Notes: generated by a model not told the origin, from the sequence alone. DNA of 64,000 nt from Fasciola hepatica (GCA_948099385.1 CANUEZ040000179.1:12294001-12358000); one strand, 5' to 3'; positions 21,486 to 34,069 are shown, numbered from the stretch's first letter. Made by a program: numbers and translations.

Positions 21486-23492
21486 CACTTACAGATAGAA
21501 TCTACAGTTTTTCATCTAACCAGATTACCCGAACACCGAAATACTATGACAAACGAACTGAGGTGATAATTTCTTTCATTTTTACTGTACCAGTCTTCCT
21601 TTATGCCTGTATTTTTGTGTGTATGCAGTTGGTTATTTGATCGGTTTGCTATGCATTAGAATAATCGCAGATTTTGGCTGCACGGTTGTGCCAGGCTCGA
21701 ACGGCGGATGGTTTTTCGCTGTTATCACGCATATCTCTGAATGTGCCTGATATACTAATATTTGCCCCAGTGTACTGGTTAGCAAAGCACCTATTAGTAG
21801 TTCAGCCAGGAAGTGGTTGGCCGTAATACGTTATCGATGGCTGATTCCCATAATGTAGGTTTGAACGTCAACGCCATCTGATACATTGATGTTACTGAAA
21901 CCGCTTTATTGTAGTCCGGGTAATTGTGACATTAAATTGACCGGGGTTCTATGCCGCTTTGTTTTAAGTAGCAGGTTATGTATACTGTCTGTGTGGGACA
22001 ATACAGTATGCACTGTGAAAGGCGAACTCGTTATTGAATTTTCACTGTAACACTAAGCACCGCTGGTTCGTCTACAGGGTCCCCCTTCGTTACGCAGTCT
22101 CGTCGCACCGATACTCAATAGTGCCTGATATGGAAATCACCATACATGGCTGAGTAGCGATGCAACAAGGCTGCGTAAACACGTGAATACTTGCAGTTTG
22201 CCAGAAATATTGGACAGGAAAGCAGACGGATCCATCGAGCTCCAAGTTAAACTCAGTTCCGATGTGCGGTATTGTGATTCATGCGCGTAACCACAAAACC
22301 ACCAGGAATGGTTATCAGTGACTCGCTTCAAATCATCCACTGGTCACTCACACATCAATGGACTAAGTAGAACGAGAGTATTACATATCTGATATCCGGT
22401 TTCGAAGTCAGTCTTGCCATGAACGTGTGCATAAACCACACGGAGTTCACTACACAGCCATAGCTTGAAACTGTAAGAGTCGAACCTACGAAAAACCCAA
22501 AAGTCAAAGTTATGAACGAACCAAATTATGGCAGAATGCTACGAATCCACCACGTTCACCTATCAGATACTTACAGACAACAGGCAACTATACGGAAAGG
22601 ATTCGCCCTTCATATCTTATCGGTATGCGAAATCTTTCTTAGTCTGAAAAATCTCCACTCATAACTTTATTTTTCGCTTTGTTACTGTTCAGGCTGCGAC
22701 ATACATTACTACTAATCCAATAAAACTGCGATGTAGCTGTCAGAATCAGACAGCAAAAAAACGAAGTTAATGCTTGAAAAAACTGAACCGAAGTAAACTT
22801 ATTGAGCTAGTAGGTGACATGATGCAATACCTTTTTTTGTAAACAGTCTCTATCCTTTCTCATCTGTGCAAACTGTAAATACAGCTAGTCAGCATGCCAA
22901 ACCGCGCCGAGCTCATGGATTATGTACAAATTCTCATTATAAGTGATTTTTGCCGGTCACTGTGCAGTCTGATTTTCTAAACCATTTACATCGGGCGACC
23001 ATAAAAGTGACACATCCTGTTCGTGAACTCATGCCACGTTCCAGTTATTCGCGGTCAAAACACATCCCCATTGAATCGGAGCACGCATCACGTAGCTGGG
23101 CTATGAAGTTTTATTCAACACAAAGTTGATTTGCTATGAGCGCTGAAATTCTTTGATGACGAAGACGTCTACGAAAGTGATACAACCTTGATTCGTTGAA
23201 AGGATTCTAGTTCGGGAACTTGGTAGTTCTACGACTGTGAGATGCAATGTACGCCTGGAAAATTTGGAAATCAGAATGGTGTGAGTGACGGAAAACGTGT
23301 GAGTGTGTGTGTGAATATGTGTGTGAGAGAGAGAAACAAACAAACAAACGAATGAACAAATCGTTTGTTTACCGCTTGATTGTTGTCTAATAGTACTTTG
23401 ACCACTAAATGAAAATTGTTTCACTTCAATGAAGTTATTTCAGAATCCGACTAGTACGCTTGACCGGCTACACTCTTTTCAACTCACAGCAC

Positions 23493-23543
<51 letters not shown>

Positions 23544-24425
23544 TGCGTCCGTATGGATTTGCCATGAGAAAATGCCAAATTAACTGCATTTCACTCACTC
23601 GCATACTTCCCAGATGGATAAACTGTACTGATGTTAGTTTCCAGTTACTTAGCTCATCATAAGCCGTTATTCTGGCTCAGGAGTAGGGGAGTGACCTTGA
23701 TAGATGTGAGACTCTGAAGGATAAACAACAAACCGTCTCACTTCCTAGGAAAAGACTTATTCTTCTAATTTTCTCGTGCACTCACCCTCTCTCTCTCTCC
23801 GAAGTTACACAGCTGTTTTAATTAGTTATCCTCTATTTCACAGGCAAAACGCGCCCCCTCGTCGATTCACGTGCAGTTTGGCCAGTGCTTGGAGGCTCAC
23901 CCAGTATGTCAACGTGGTCGAACTGAATAAGGGGATCTCCTGCTCATTAGCATGAAAGAGCGAATAGTATTTGAAAACGCTTTTGACCAGGCCGAGGGTG
24001 ACAACTCAATGATTTCAACCTGAAACAAATGCAACAACGATAACAAAAACAACGGCTAAGTACAAGTAAACAGTTTCCCGGGGGTCCGGGTTTTAGCCTC
24101 TATTCAGCTGTCACATACGGACTTTGAAAAATTACCTGACATCTCAAAAGGACAGATTTTACTGGGAGTTTCATTTAGATATGGTTCAAAATCTGACCAA
24201 AGAACTTTATCTAGACTAATGCTGGGCATGTTTTCTCGTACAACCGAACCTTGTCCTATTTGTTATTTCCAAACTAAAGCCGTAGCTTCTCAAGTAAAAA
24301 CCCCGGTAGGTCTTCCTATCAAAAGTTTTTCAAAATCTTTACGATGTGACTGATCACCCAATGTCAACGCTGAACTTATTATTGAAAGTTCACGGAAGCA
24401 ATGTCATGCAGCTGTTCCACTTTAT
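21486..24425. other. Unassigned sequence with microsatellites
   Basis: No TE protein or exon was recognised. A mixed GTGTGAG/GAGA/(CAAA)n tract lies at 23283-23350 and a (GT)n run at 23498-23540. Apparent open frames around them are His-Thr and Cys-Val dipeptide artefacts. Confidence 0.35.
23498..23540. repeat. (GT)n microsatellite
   Basis: About 43 bases of perfect GT dinucleotide. Confidence 0.95.
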
Positions 24426-24429
24426 TTGC

Positions 24430-24640
24430 TAGGGATCCGCGTTAGCTCTGCAGAGTGCCCAAAATCCACCGAGTGTATCTCGAATGAGGGAGTCGAACCC
24501 CCGGAGTACGCATCGCTGAGTCAAAAACACCCGCACAAGTCTTTTTCCTTGGCTATCCGGGGGCTGGCTATCAACCGTTTTTTCCACTTGGACACCACAG
24601 ATTACCCCAGTGTGCCACCGAATTCGAACATCGAGCACAA
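24430..24640 (-). repeat. tRNA-derived SINE, family 1
   Basis: On the minus strand: AGCCCCCGGATAGCC, then AAAGACTTGTGCGGGTGTTT, TTGACTCAGCGATGCGTACT and GGGGGTTCGACTCCC (a good B box), followed by a variable tail. The order parallels 10-125 (CAGCCCGGATAG, ACTTGTGG, TTTGACTCA, GGTTTGAGTCCC). The minus-strand open frame of 133 codons over 24429-24830 is largely this SINE read through and should not be called a gene. Confidence 0.5.
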
Positions 24641-25010
24641 ACCAATTGCCTATTTTGATGGACATTTCAACAGAAGCCCAAGTCAGACGAAGACATCGCA
24701 AACAACCATTTGGGCAAACTGACAGAGCATGATCGACAAGAATAAAACTTCTTTTTCCACGGCTTTCAATGGATTCGGGCTTTGACAACACGTGACGAAA
24801 CATTCCATTAGCCTTGACAATGTTGTCCATATTTCAGTTACCTGGGGAAACCAGTGTGCATATTTAGTGTAAAATTCAAGTTAACCAAGCCAAAGTTTTG
24901 TGCACCGATGGTCCATTCTTGACTGGAGACTATTTTTACTCTGGAAAGAAACATTACTATTTCTGAATGACACAAAGGCCTCTTGTCATTCTACTTTTTG
25001 GTTCTTTCAG

Positions 25011-25157
25011 CACCATTTTACGCAGCACACTATACGACAGACAGTAAAACTGTTCGCAGTTGTGTCCACACTTTTGGCGGTCGCCGAGCAGTTCAAGTCT
25101 CCGGATACTCTGTCTGAATTAGAAAGTTCGAACTCCGTCACGAACATTCGACTATAG
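25011..25157 (+). CDS. Candidate terminal exon, unknown protein
   Basis: A very good acceptor (TACTTTTTGGTTCTTTCAG ending at 25010) opens a 48-codon frame in phase 0 that ends with TAG at 25155-25157. The peptide runs HHFTQHTIRQTVKLFAVVST then LLAVAEQFKSPDTLSELESS, has mixed composition with a short hydrophobic middle, and is not recognised. No AATAAA was seen soon after the stop. The same frame is also open upstream of the acceptor (from 24900), so the splice-site reading is only one option. Confidence 0.28.
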   Translation, partial: HHFTQHTIRQTVKLFAVVSTLLAVAEQFKSPDTLSELESSNSVTNIRL

Positions 25158-25299
25158 TGGAAGACAGTCACTGTTTTAAGCCGGTCGAGGTACCGAGATT
25201 GACCTGATGAAGCCTTTTGCGTTCCTTCACTCTAATTCACAAGGACGTGTCGGCCGGCTTCTCTGACAGTGCGGGGGACTATCGGCGAAGAGCAGAAAA

Positions 25300-25425
25300 C
25301 CACATGGGTGAGGCCTCCGACTAAGTAGGGAACCAGTTGTTAGAAACTCCCGTCAAAGCACATCCTTCTAGTCCCTTTCTACTGAGGGACTGGATCCCAC
25401 CGGGATGTGCACAACTGAGTCACAC
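25300..25425 (+). repeat. Possible diverged family-1 SINE
   Basis: The end GACTGGATCCCACCGGGATG with TGCACAACTGAGTCAC resembles the tail of the 12788 copy (GAGTCCCACTGGGGACTC, GTGCACTACCGA). The head is too altered to confirm. Confidence 0.25.
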
Positions 25426-25429
25426 ATGC

Positions 25430-28400
25430 ACACACATACACACTCACATCTATTCCAGTAAACGCGCACAGGTTGTAGGAATGTAGATGATCTGGCAATA
25501 ATCTGGCTGTACGTTTGTGTTGAACAATAATGCTATCTGATCTCGCAATATGAAATTTTGAAGACCAGTTTCAGCTGCCGAAATATCAACTTTTTGAAAA
25601 CAGGGTATTCATGATTCCCGTGTTATACTGTTGCTGCCAAGGAGTGTCTTTCCAGTGAAGCTCTCTTACTTCTTAGTAAATTATCCGTTAACAACCCAGT
25701 ATATAAGGAATCAGATCCATATATTATCTTTGGTATGTGTAAGAGTGGTTATAACTGTGGAACTCGGTACAGTCTAACTCTGGTCCACATATCCCTCTTG
25801 TTCTCATCCTCGATTTTCTTAGAGTATAGTGACCAATACTCAAGCTAAACTCAGTAACAGAACAAACCAAACTTTATAGATTGTTCCCGGTCAGACGCGA
25901 ACTGGTTCTTTTGTGACCTTGACCCATGACCTGTCACGACTGTCTGGATCACCCGAGACGCAACTGACTGTGAATTTCTTCTACTTTCCACTGTTCTCAT
26001 CTTTGGATTGGTTACCACCCAGGTATGACTATTTTCTGTGCGGCATTCCTGACGGTTTTCCAGAGAATAGTGTTGAATCACGACCGGATGTTCGACATTC
26101 TCGGGTGTGTTATTATGCGTGTAGTTCGATAAAATGCTGTGTTTAACGTGTTATTTCACCTAAATTATCTTCTCTACGAGGTCAGAACACAGATATATAC
26201 GCGAAGAGTAGCAAATGAGGCGATAAAGTTGAAGCGCAAAACGATGATGTTTTAACTATTATTGAAGAAAAATTTATGGCGGAACCTAACCGGAGAAAAA
26301 CATTGCTTTTAAACACCTCTGGCGATCAATGCTTCCGGTACTTACCACCTGTGAATCAATTAGGCTCAAAAAGTGCTCGTCTAATTGAAGAAGTAAGCGC
26401 AATGCAGGTGACTTTTAAACAACAACCCAAGCACGATCCTGGCTGACGGATATGTTCCGACAGCTGACAATAGTCGATTGTGTACTATATACCGTTCACA
26501 CCCGAACATTGATGACGTGCAAGAGAGAAGAATATTCTCAATGATTCCGAATACAAGTGGGTTTCTCGCTCAGGCAGACTAACAGTTTTCTCAAGATGCT
26601 GACTGATTCTCCTAGCGTTTTGGCCATTTAGTACGAATTGACGTGTGCGTATTGATCTTTTCACCCCAACTGACGATGCAGCGTTTACGATCTAAGGGTG
26701 ACGCTCAGCAAGCAGGGGTTCATGAAATGAAGTGGCGTTCCGAAGGATTTCGGCTGCTACGTATCAATAGATCATTATCAATTTTTAAGAACACAAGTTC
26801 ATGCTTTTAACCCTCATTTGGAGTGGATTGTGACTCCCGAAATCCGCTCGTTACAAGTTTCAGACAGCTGGTGAAGAAGCATCCAAGCATGGATAACCAA
26901 CATACACGCACACAAGGGCACCACAGTAGCTGTAAAACTGGATTTCGAATCCGAGCCGAATGAGTGCATGTTGTACGTGAACAAGAAGCTCCAAATTATG
27001 CGCTGGATTTATTATGAACCCACCTCGACAGTATTTTAGTAGACATTAGTTTTCACCTCCTCGGCTAATCACTCAGATCAGTGTGATTGAGAAATTTGTA
27101 TTTGAACTGTCATATTGCAATGAGACTCCGTGTATTTAAAGTAGGTCTACAGTGTTTTATTCTACCCACCTATAACTGACACCTAGAATGTGACCGCGAG
27201 GTCAGTTTAGTCAAAAATATGCTCACCTTTTTAAGCACACGATATGTCCTCCATATCTTACATTCTCGATACCTACATTTGTGATTGTTGAAAAGATTAA
27301 ATGTGGATAACCAGCAACCTGACACTGAGGCTTGCAGTGACTAGTCACATAAGGTACCACTAAGTCAGGTGTGGTAACTTGTCCGACGACGGAGAAATAC
27401 TGTCTACCACCAAGGTGACCGGTGTCGGTGGTCGCACTCGGACCTCTGAACTCCGAGGTGTGAAGCGAACGTCCTCATCCCCTTGACCATAACCGGTTCT
27501 AATGTTGAATGGAGCAAGATGGTAACATTTATCTACTCCGGTGGAATTGAAACCGACCCATGAAGACCAAACAGGCCTAATTATTTCATGCACTCCGTCA
27601 TCTGAGTCACGAGGCCACTCTCTAGAGTTCTGAGTGCTTCGTAACGAAGAAAATTTATGCACTCCGTCAGTCAAACCAGAAGCTTTATTCCCACCATGTT
27701 CTGATTTCACAACCTGGGCTCATTCTGAGTGGTTTGGTGATTGAAAAGATCGTCTTTTAAGGTGAATAGCACAAACTAGGGAGTTGGGAACTGATCCCTA
27801 TCTCTTGGCCTGACTTTGCACCCCCTAAATATTATACCTTAACCCAGTGATTTTCGTGCACCGGATCACCAACAACAGATCTCATTCTCTTTTTCAAAAA
27901 ATATATCATAAATCGGACACCCCGATTTTCGAATAACCCACAAAACTTGGTGGTTTCTTTACTCCAAACTTGTCCATTCTCCCATTATTCTGATTTAGAA
28001 CTGCCGTAGTAACCCGTGATTGTATTTTCGTGAACGTGGGCAATAACGTTTCCCCTGGCTCGTTTAAATGTGAAATCCTCTATCTTCGAAGACTCGTCCC
28101 CTTGGTCGATATTTGTGTTCCATATTTCCAATTACCCAGTCACACTCAAGGTTCCGTTATCATGCAAAAACCTATCATTCTTTGCACACCTACTTGTTCA
28201 GATATTTACTAGTCCACATTGTAGGGCCCTGTATGATTCGATATATGATTTTTAAAAATCTTTTTATACACCTCAACTCTGTTCGACTGATTAACCCACT
28301 ACATCATTTGACTTATCACGTGACAATCACGTATGACATCATTGAGCTTCCAATTTGCCGTGCAATTACCAACAGGCGGTCTAGTCCTACGCACGGCTCC

Positions 28401-29340
28401 TGACAGTCGTATTCCCGCCCAGTCGGGTGCTTAAACCTACGATTCACTCTAAGGATGCAACATTTCCGAACGTACACTTCATATGAACTGCTTCCAGAGC
28501 GAACAAGTAATTTTTGTGAACAGAAATCAAAAACGCATAGGTCATACTGTACCAAAGAAGGCTGTAGCAACAGAACGAGACGATTGTTAAACCAAACGAG
28601 CCATCCAGTCGAGAGTGGCAGACCAAAGAAGAATTGGTGAATATATCGGAAGCTTCCCGCAACAGACGAACAAAGACATGCGGATTCGTTGATGGAATTC
28701 AGTGGGATCTGAGGCATTTGTCAAGATATCCCGAATGAGAAGCTACCAATCAAACGGTTAACCGGATCAATCGTACTAACCCGACGGAAATGGAGGACAA
28801 AAGAATCAACCTAATAGCCTGGCAGGCACCTGGTTGGAACGGAGCACAAATACTCAATCAGCCGGCGGATCGCTTATGCTACACCGTAGTCTGGAAAGGG
28901 AAGTATATAAACGGCTGTACATGCTTTATCGACTGGTCGAATACAGGTGTGCCTCACCCGTCCTGATTGTTTTGTTACAATCCGGCGAGCATAGGCCTGT
29001 GAGAGTAACACTCAGTTATGTCGGTGCTATGCAAACCAAAATCATTCTGATTTGACCTTACTCACGAAAAAATATACCACGACCTAGTAATTTACTCAAA
29101 GAAGAGCAAATTTGAACTATACCGCAAATCAGGATAACACTCGTGTATTATCCTTTGTATTCAAGTTTGACAAGTATTTCATGATGATCGATTATTTTTT
29201 GCTTTTGAATCTGTTTACTTCGGAAGTGAGTCAAATTAGACTTGCGGGAAGGGAGACAGTTTTTAATGACAAATAACACTCTCATTGTGGAAAACCCTTC
29301 CCCCACCCGTGATGAACGCATAATCCCACTTCTTGCTTCT
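25430..29340. other. Unassigned, two open frames of unknown meaning
   Basis: No TE protein recognised. The minus strand is open for 116 codons at 27360-27710 in a GC-richer island; it contains two copies of ATGCACTCCGTCA 69 bases apart. Minus 28316-28717 is open for 133 codons, but so is much of the plus strand (28455-28640). Neither translation resembles a family I know. Confidence 0.25.
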
Positions 29341-29345
29341 AGTAG

Positions 29346-29402
29346 TTCTTTTGTGGAATCATCACGGTGGTTGCTAAAACAGCGGTGAAGGTCATTTCGA
29401 AA
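29346..29402 (+). CDS. Candidate small internal exon
   Basis: A TTGCTTCTAGTAG acceptor and a strong AAA|GTAAGTATTG donor enclose 57 bases open as FFCGIITVVAKTAVKVISK, phase 0 to 0. Its hydrophobic Val/Ile-rich content is plausible for a protein, but the segment is short and unsupported by neighbours. Confidence 0.2.
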
Positions 29403-30187
29403 GTAAGTATTGCATTGTTTGAAAACGTCCGGAAAAGGGTTGTATGAGTCTTTTACATGATTCTCCCCATTGCTTTTATCCTTTTGCTAACCTGTCAGTA
29501 TTTTCGAAAAGTGCATTCTTTTATTCAAACCTCCAGGACAAGACGGGTCATGTTGTGCACGGTTCTTCGGCCATTATCTAACGAAGATGATAGAATAGGA
29601 TGGTGCGGATATAGCTTTCGTGGCACCAGCTGACCTCGCTTGTCTGTCGAATCCCAACGTGAAGGGAAAAAAGGAATCGAGTCGGTTTCATCTGATCTGG
29701 ACTGCGTCTTGAGCCTCACCGAATCTCGAGTGGATACTATGTGCGTAGGGCAAAACGCACACACGGACGCGTCGGTCGTCCGACAGCTATGCCACTCAGC
29801 TCCATGAAACAACGAACAAGTGTTACCATAAACACATTGCCAACCAATACTCATCGATCGCCTGGGTCAGTCTTCCCGTACATTTTGTCACGGAGTCCCT
29901 GACTGTGTTTATGCGTGCCTTCTTAACTGCGGAGGGGTGCGGAAAGCAACAGTCCTTCAATCAGACACATTCCACCGTCATTCCGTTAATTCGAACCGTT
30001 CAGATCCAAAGCGGACGTAACAACCCAACCTCACTGTACAGTCAGAAAGATTCGCGTTATTGTCGGAAAGTGATTAAGCTAGACGGGGCTAGACGAACTG
30101 GGTAAAATCTAGGTCCTGAGATGGGCTACTATATTGCCACGTACGGGACTGGTGTCATTGTTGCCGATATTCAATCCACAATTCAAC
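29403..30187. other. Unassigned, GC-richer minus-strand open frame
   Basis: The minus strand is open for 109 codons at 29525-29854 (Cys/Ser/Arg-rich, with HSCRTTDASVCAFCPTHI). The region is GC-richer than its surroundings. There are no flanking splice signals I trust and no family resemblance. Confidence 0.2.
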
Positions 30188-30258
30188 CGATCGATCGATC
30201 GATCGATCGGTCAGTTAGCCAGTTGGGCAGTCAGTCCGTCAGTCAGCCAGTCAAGGGA
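30188..30258. repeat. (CGAT)n tract running into degenerate (CAGT)n
   Basis: Five CGAT units at 30188-30208 pass into GGTCAGTTAGCCAGTTGGGC and further CAGTC units. A related degenerate GTCAGTCAG tract is at 58184-58262. Confidence 0.75.
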
Positions 30259-30573
30259 AATAAGCAGACTAGCTAAGAGAGCCTCGTAACTGCATTTCTT
30301 AGGTATTTACGAATCGGCTGATAATGCGTACGGTTTTTTACCCAACGGGGCCAAATCGGCCATCAAGTTAGGGAACCAGGTTATTTGTTCTGACATGTTT
30401 CTTTTTCGGTATGGATGTGTGCAAGTGTGTGGTTGCACTCATGTCATTCAAACCAGTATTCCTGCCTCCGTCCCACTCCTCAAGACAGAAGCAAGAAGAA
30501 AGTGTGAAGAATCCCACGTTCTTGTGCTTGATTGATGCCAATATCTTTTAGAGAAATCGTAGAACAGGACATG

Positions 30574-30577
<4 letters not shown>

Positions 30578-30624
<47 letters not shown>
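30578..30624. repeat. (GT)n microsatellite
   Basis: About 47 bases of perfect GT dinucleotide. Confidence 0.95.
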
Positions 30625-30627
<3 letters not shown>

Positions 30628-31161
30628 TATGGAAGTAGGCTGCAGGGTGCACGTCGAGAAATAAACGTGAGATAATTGACCGAATCGTTACGTGTGTCCA
30701 TCTGCGTGGAACTTTGTGAATTTGGCAAGTGATCATTAAAAGGTTTCTATGAGTGACTGACTGACTGATGTGGGAACGTGGTTCGAAGCCTGTGGAATTA
30801 ACCCAGTTTAACACTGAAAATTTCTGATTCGCCGTTTTCTTCTAATTTTCTCACCACTCTTCGTAATTGGACTGATCTACAAATATTCAATAATATTTTC
30901 CACTTCGAGAGTTTTGTATGTTCATAGTATTTCCTATTTACATACGCATACAATGAACACTTATTGAAGTATATCAATAAATTCCTAGAGGGCGCGTGCC
31001 AAAAATCTTCACTGAACTTTGTAGTACCTCCACCAGATTGAAAATTCACTGTTCCTGGGCATTATATCGAAAAACTCAAATTGACAAGACCTTATTATTA
31101 CAAATCCACTGTACGGTATCGAAAATTCCACGCTGACCACAAACAACAGTAAAAGTTTAGA

Positions 31162-31252
31162 GGTGATCCAAATGTGAAAAGTCTTCGGCCCCGGCAGGAT
31201 TCGAACCCACGCGTGGTTACTACCCTCGCTCCAGTATCGCGAGTGCTCTAAT
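31162..31252 (-). repeat. tRNA-derived SINE, family 2 (5'-truncated)
   Basis: The minus strand reads AGAGCACTCGCGATACTGGA, GCGAGGGTAGTAACCACGCG, then TGGGTTCGAATCCTGCC (B box at plus 31198-31209), GGGGCCGAAGACTTTTCAC and ATTTGGATCACC. CTCGC/GCGAG forms an anticodon-like stem. The D-arm and acceptor 5' strand are missing. The post-tRNA tail shared with the plus-strand copy next door identifies it as a SINE and not a tRNA gene. Confidence 0.6.
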
Positions 31253-31306
31253 TTTGGCGGGTATACTGTGTGATTCAGATGCAAAAAGTCGGAAGTCCTT
31301 CGGCGT

Positions 31307-31421
31307 GGCCTCGTAGCTCAGCTGGTAGAGCACTCGCGGTAATAGGGCGGGGATGGTAACCATGCGTGGGTTTGAATCCCGCCTGGGCCAAAGACTTTCC
31401 ACATTTGGATCACCCCCAAAC
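31307..31421 (+). repeat. tRNA-derived SINE, family 2 (full tRNA head)
   Basis: GGCCTCGTAGCTCAGCTGGT contains an A box (TAGCTCAGCTGG, 31314-31325) and a clean D-stem (GCTC/GAGC). GTGGGTTTGAATCCCGC (31366-31382) contains the B box and a pairing T-stem. The head ends CTGGGCCA and is followed by AAGACTTTCCACATTTGGAT, as in the neighbouring copy. The anticodon stem does not pair and the acceptor stem has mismatches (GGCCTCG against CTGGGCC), so it is a SINE or tRNA pseudogene. It could still be transcribed by RNA polymerase III. Confidence 0.65.
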
Positions 31422-33720
31422 ATTGTCAAAATCTGCCAAACATCAATACATTAGGAGTAAAAGTGTTATCATTGTTATGGTATAAACCTGCATCACATCT
31501 GAGGCAGTAACTCGCTGTGGCCCAGGTCGTGATTGTGGTTCTCAAATCCGATTGCCAGGCTTTCCAAACTGTGCGGTAGACCTTCAAAGCCATGAGGTCT
31601 GAGTATGGCTCTTCTACTTCAGTCTTGCGCAGTCATGGAATAAAATGGAATCATGCCTGGGTAAGATTGACGGAATCGCTCAGTTCGATAGCATCCCCGT
31701 GTACGGAGCTGTTAGTTCCACAGAATCTTGGTGTCACGAATGAATGTTTGTTGATTTTGAAGTAACCAGTGTTTTGACTTGGAAGTACGCTGTGGAAAAG
31801 TCAAGCTGTCATGTCCTAGAAAACTGTCCATCTCGCGACAAGGATTTTGAATCGTGGCATCTACATCGGTTGACACTTCCCTCTCCCTTGACTGCACTTT
31901 TCTTCCATGTACTAAGCCACTGTTTTTGTGCCGTAATTTTCCTGTCTAATGCCTAAATAGGGTACCTCTTCAAGGAATGAGTGTATCTGGATGACAGGAG
32001 AATATTCCTCCGGAAACTCACAACCGAATTCGCGGCAATTGCCGCTCATCAGGTATACGTATCCGGTACTCTCCTGCTAAATCATCTCTATACTTGGGCA
32101 CTCAGCAGACGGCCTACAGCAATAATCATATTTGAATCGCTTGGAGTGAGTGCATGGACGGGGAGTCCATTTTTAGAATTCCACGGTGATTCTTCCAAAG
32201 TTAATTCGTCGGTTAACACGACTAACCTTCAGAACGAGCACACTTGGTCCCAGGTATGGAGTTTTGATACACTTTCATGATGTTATCGTGATGATTCTGT
32301 GATTAATTCAGCATTCGAATTTTAGTCCAAGACAAAGTTCATTTAGTCCGACAGGTGACCGATAACACAAAGTTAATTTTAAAACAACCAACATTACGCG
32401 AACACAATTCATTCCACCTCAGACGGTGAATACGTACTATGCCCGTCGATTGTGAAAGTCCACACGTTTGATCGAACTCTGCCGCGTTATAACATTCAGT
32501 TAACTTATGATGACTACTTATGCGCTTGCGACTCGAATGCTGCTTGCCTATGCGCTTCGATGTATTTGTATTGTCTATTAAAATGCCTTAATTAGCATGC
32601 TTTTTGAACAATACTTTTCTGGGCCAATTAGTGTGATTTCTAATTTCATCACGGGGCAATTCGATCATCACAGTCATATCCCCTGCTCGAGTGTGAGTGC
32701 AGTGGGAAAGCGTCCATGATAGCCAAACAATAAAAGGTCTTTCTCCCTTTCCCCCCTAATTATGCGACTAAAGTACAAATAATAATTGGAAAAGACTTCT
32801 GCCAATTCACATCGGTCACATGCAGAAGTGAACGGGAGGAGCTGAATGCCGGCCGCCAGGCGTAATGCACCATCAACAAAGCGACCAGCCAAGAGACTCT
32901 GGTAATAAGTTAAGTGAACACGAATAATCTCAGAAGACCGAGCGTGCGAATAGTCTGAATGTCAGAAATGGGTTGTCTAACCTTAAAGTCATCCGGCGAT
33001 GATAGTGGTGGTGGACCCTCTGACCCCAGTCTTGTAAGCGAGACACTTAAACCACTCAACCTCCACCAGTCATCGGATAGCCGTATTGCAACTTTGAATC
33101 CTCAGTCACAGTTACTAGGCTGTTATAAGGCGGTTTCATTGGTCGACTAGGGTACAAAGTTCATTTTTATAAGTATTCGTACAATCTTTAAAACAGGCGG
33201 CAAAACGATGAGGATGAGAGGGGGGGGGGATGGAATAATTCTTATTCGTCTGTTTCGTTTATGGACGTATTTGTGCGAAAGAAGCCGAATCCGCAATTAG
33301 ATTAAATTTGTGTCTAAGTCTTTCTTCTATGCTAGTTTTCAACTAGCAAAATCAGGTCTATGTTGAAAAATACAGAAGAGAGCCAGAAGTATAGCTACTG
33401 TCAAAGTGAACAAAACCATCCGGAGGAATGCAATTAGCAGATTACAGACGGACATACTGAACCTAAGAGGGAGTATAGTATTCAATTTTCTGCCCATTGT
33501 GGCTTGTTCTAGCAAGTGAGCTGTATTCCTTACTCAAAGCTGATATAGGAAAATATATCCTGTGTTATCAAACTGTAAGTCTTTGAGGTCACTGAATACG
33601 AGGGGGATAGCTAAGCAGTTATTTATCTAATTTGACGACTACCCTATTTAAGTGGGACTGTCTTAGGTTGCAACTTTTCGATTCGAGGATCATGATGACC
33701 ACGGGAATCTTTTGTTTGCA
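31422..33720. other. Unassigned sequence
   Basis: No TE protein, RNA gene or strong exon seen. A G-run (nine G) occurs at 33221-33229. Confidence 0.35.
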
Positions 33721-33721
33721 G

Positions 33722-33965
33722 TGGAATATTTTTGCCAGCCAGCAATACACAAAAACACAAAATTGAAAGAGAGTATACTAAAACTGCCAAGGATATCGTA
33801 AATCATCCATCAATGACACCATCACCCGATTCACCTCAGTCTTCCGTTCCATCTTCAGCGAGGTCATCATTATCGTTATCATTACCATCATACAAGTCAT
33901 TAGCATATTATCAAAAATTGCATTATCATTTACAACATCTCTCTTTGTATTCTAAAACTTTATAA
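33722..33965 (+). CDS. Candidate exon, Ser-rich, unknown protein
   Basis: A TCTTTTGTTTGCAG acceptor ends at 33721. After one base the frame is open for 80 codons to TAA at 33963-33965. The peptide starts GIFLPASNTQKHKIEREYTK and then becomes Ser/Pro-rich (SMTPSPDSPQSSVPSSARSS), like a disordered tail. It could end at the stop, or at a weak GTAAAT donor after ATC near 33791. There is no AATAAA nearby. The Ser-rich part derives from repeated TCA/TCT codons, so it may be low-complexity DNA. Confidence 0.25.
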
Positions 33966-34016
33966 TTCTAACTATCGCTGCACAGTTAATTTTGTACTAT
34001 GAAAACGATACAGAAG

Positions 34017-34018
<2 letters not shown>

Positions 34019-34069
<51 letters not shown>
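34019..34069. repeat. (TA)n microsatellite
   Basis: About 51 bases of perfect TA dinucleotide. Confidence 0.95.

Noticed and set aside
24429..24830. 133-codon minus-strand frame as a gene
   Set aside because: Much of it is a tRNA-derived SINE read through.
30480..30814. His-Thr or Cys-Val repeat frames over (GT)n (also 12452, 23134, 23429, 38740, 52325, 55885)
   Set aside because: Dinucleotide artefacts.
31307..31379. A functional tRNA gene
   Set aside because: The anticodon stem does not pair, the acceptor stem is mismatched, and the post-tRNA tail is shared with a second copy: a SINE.
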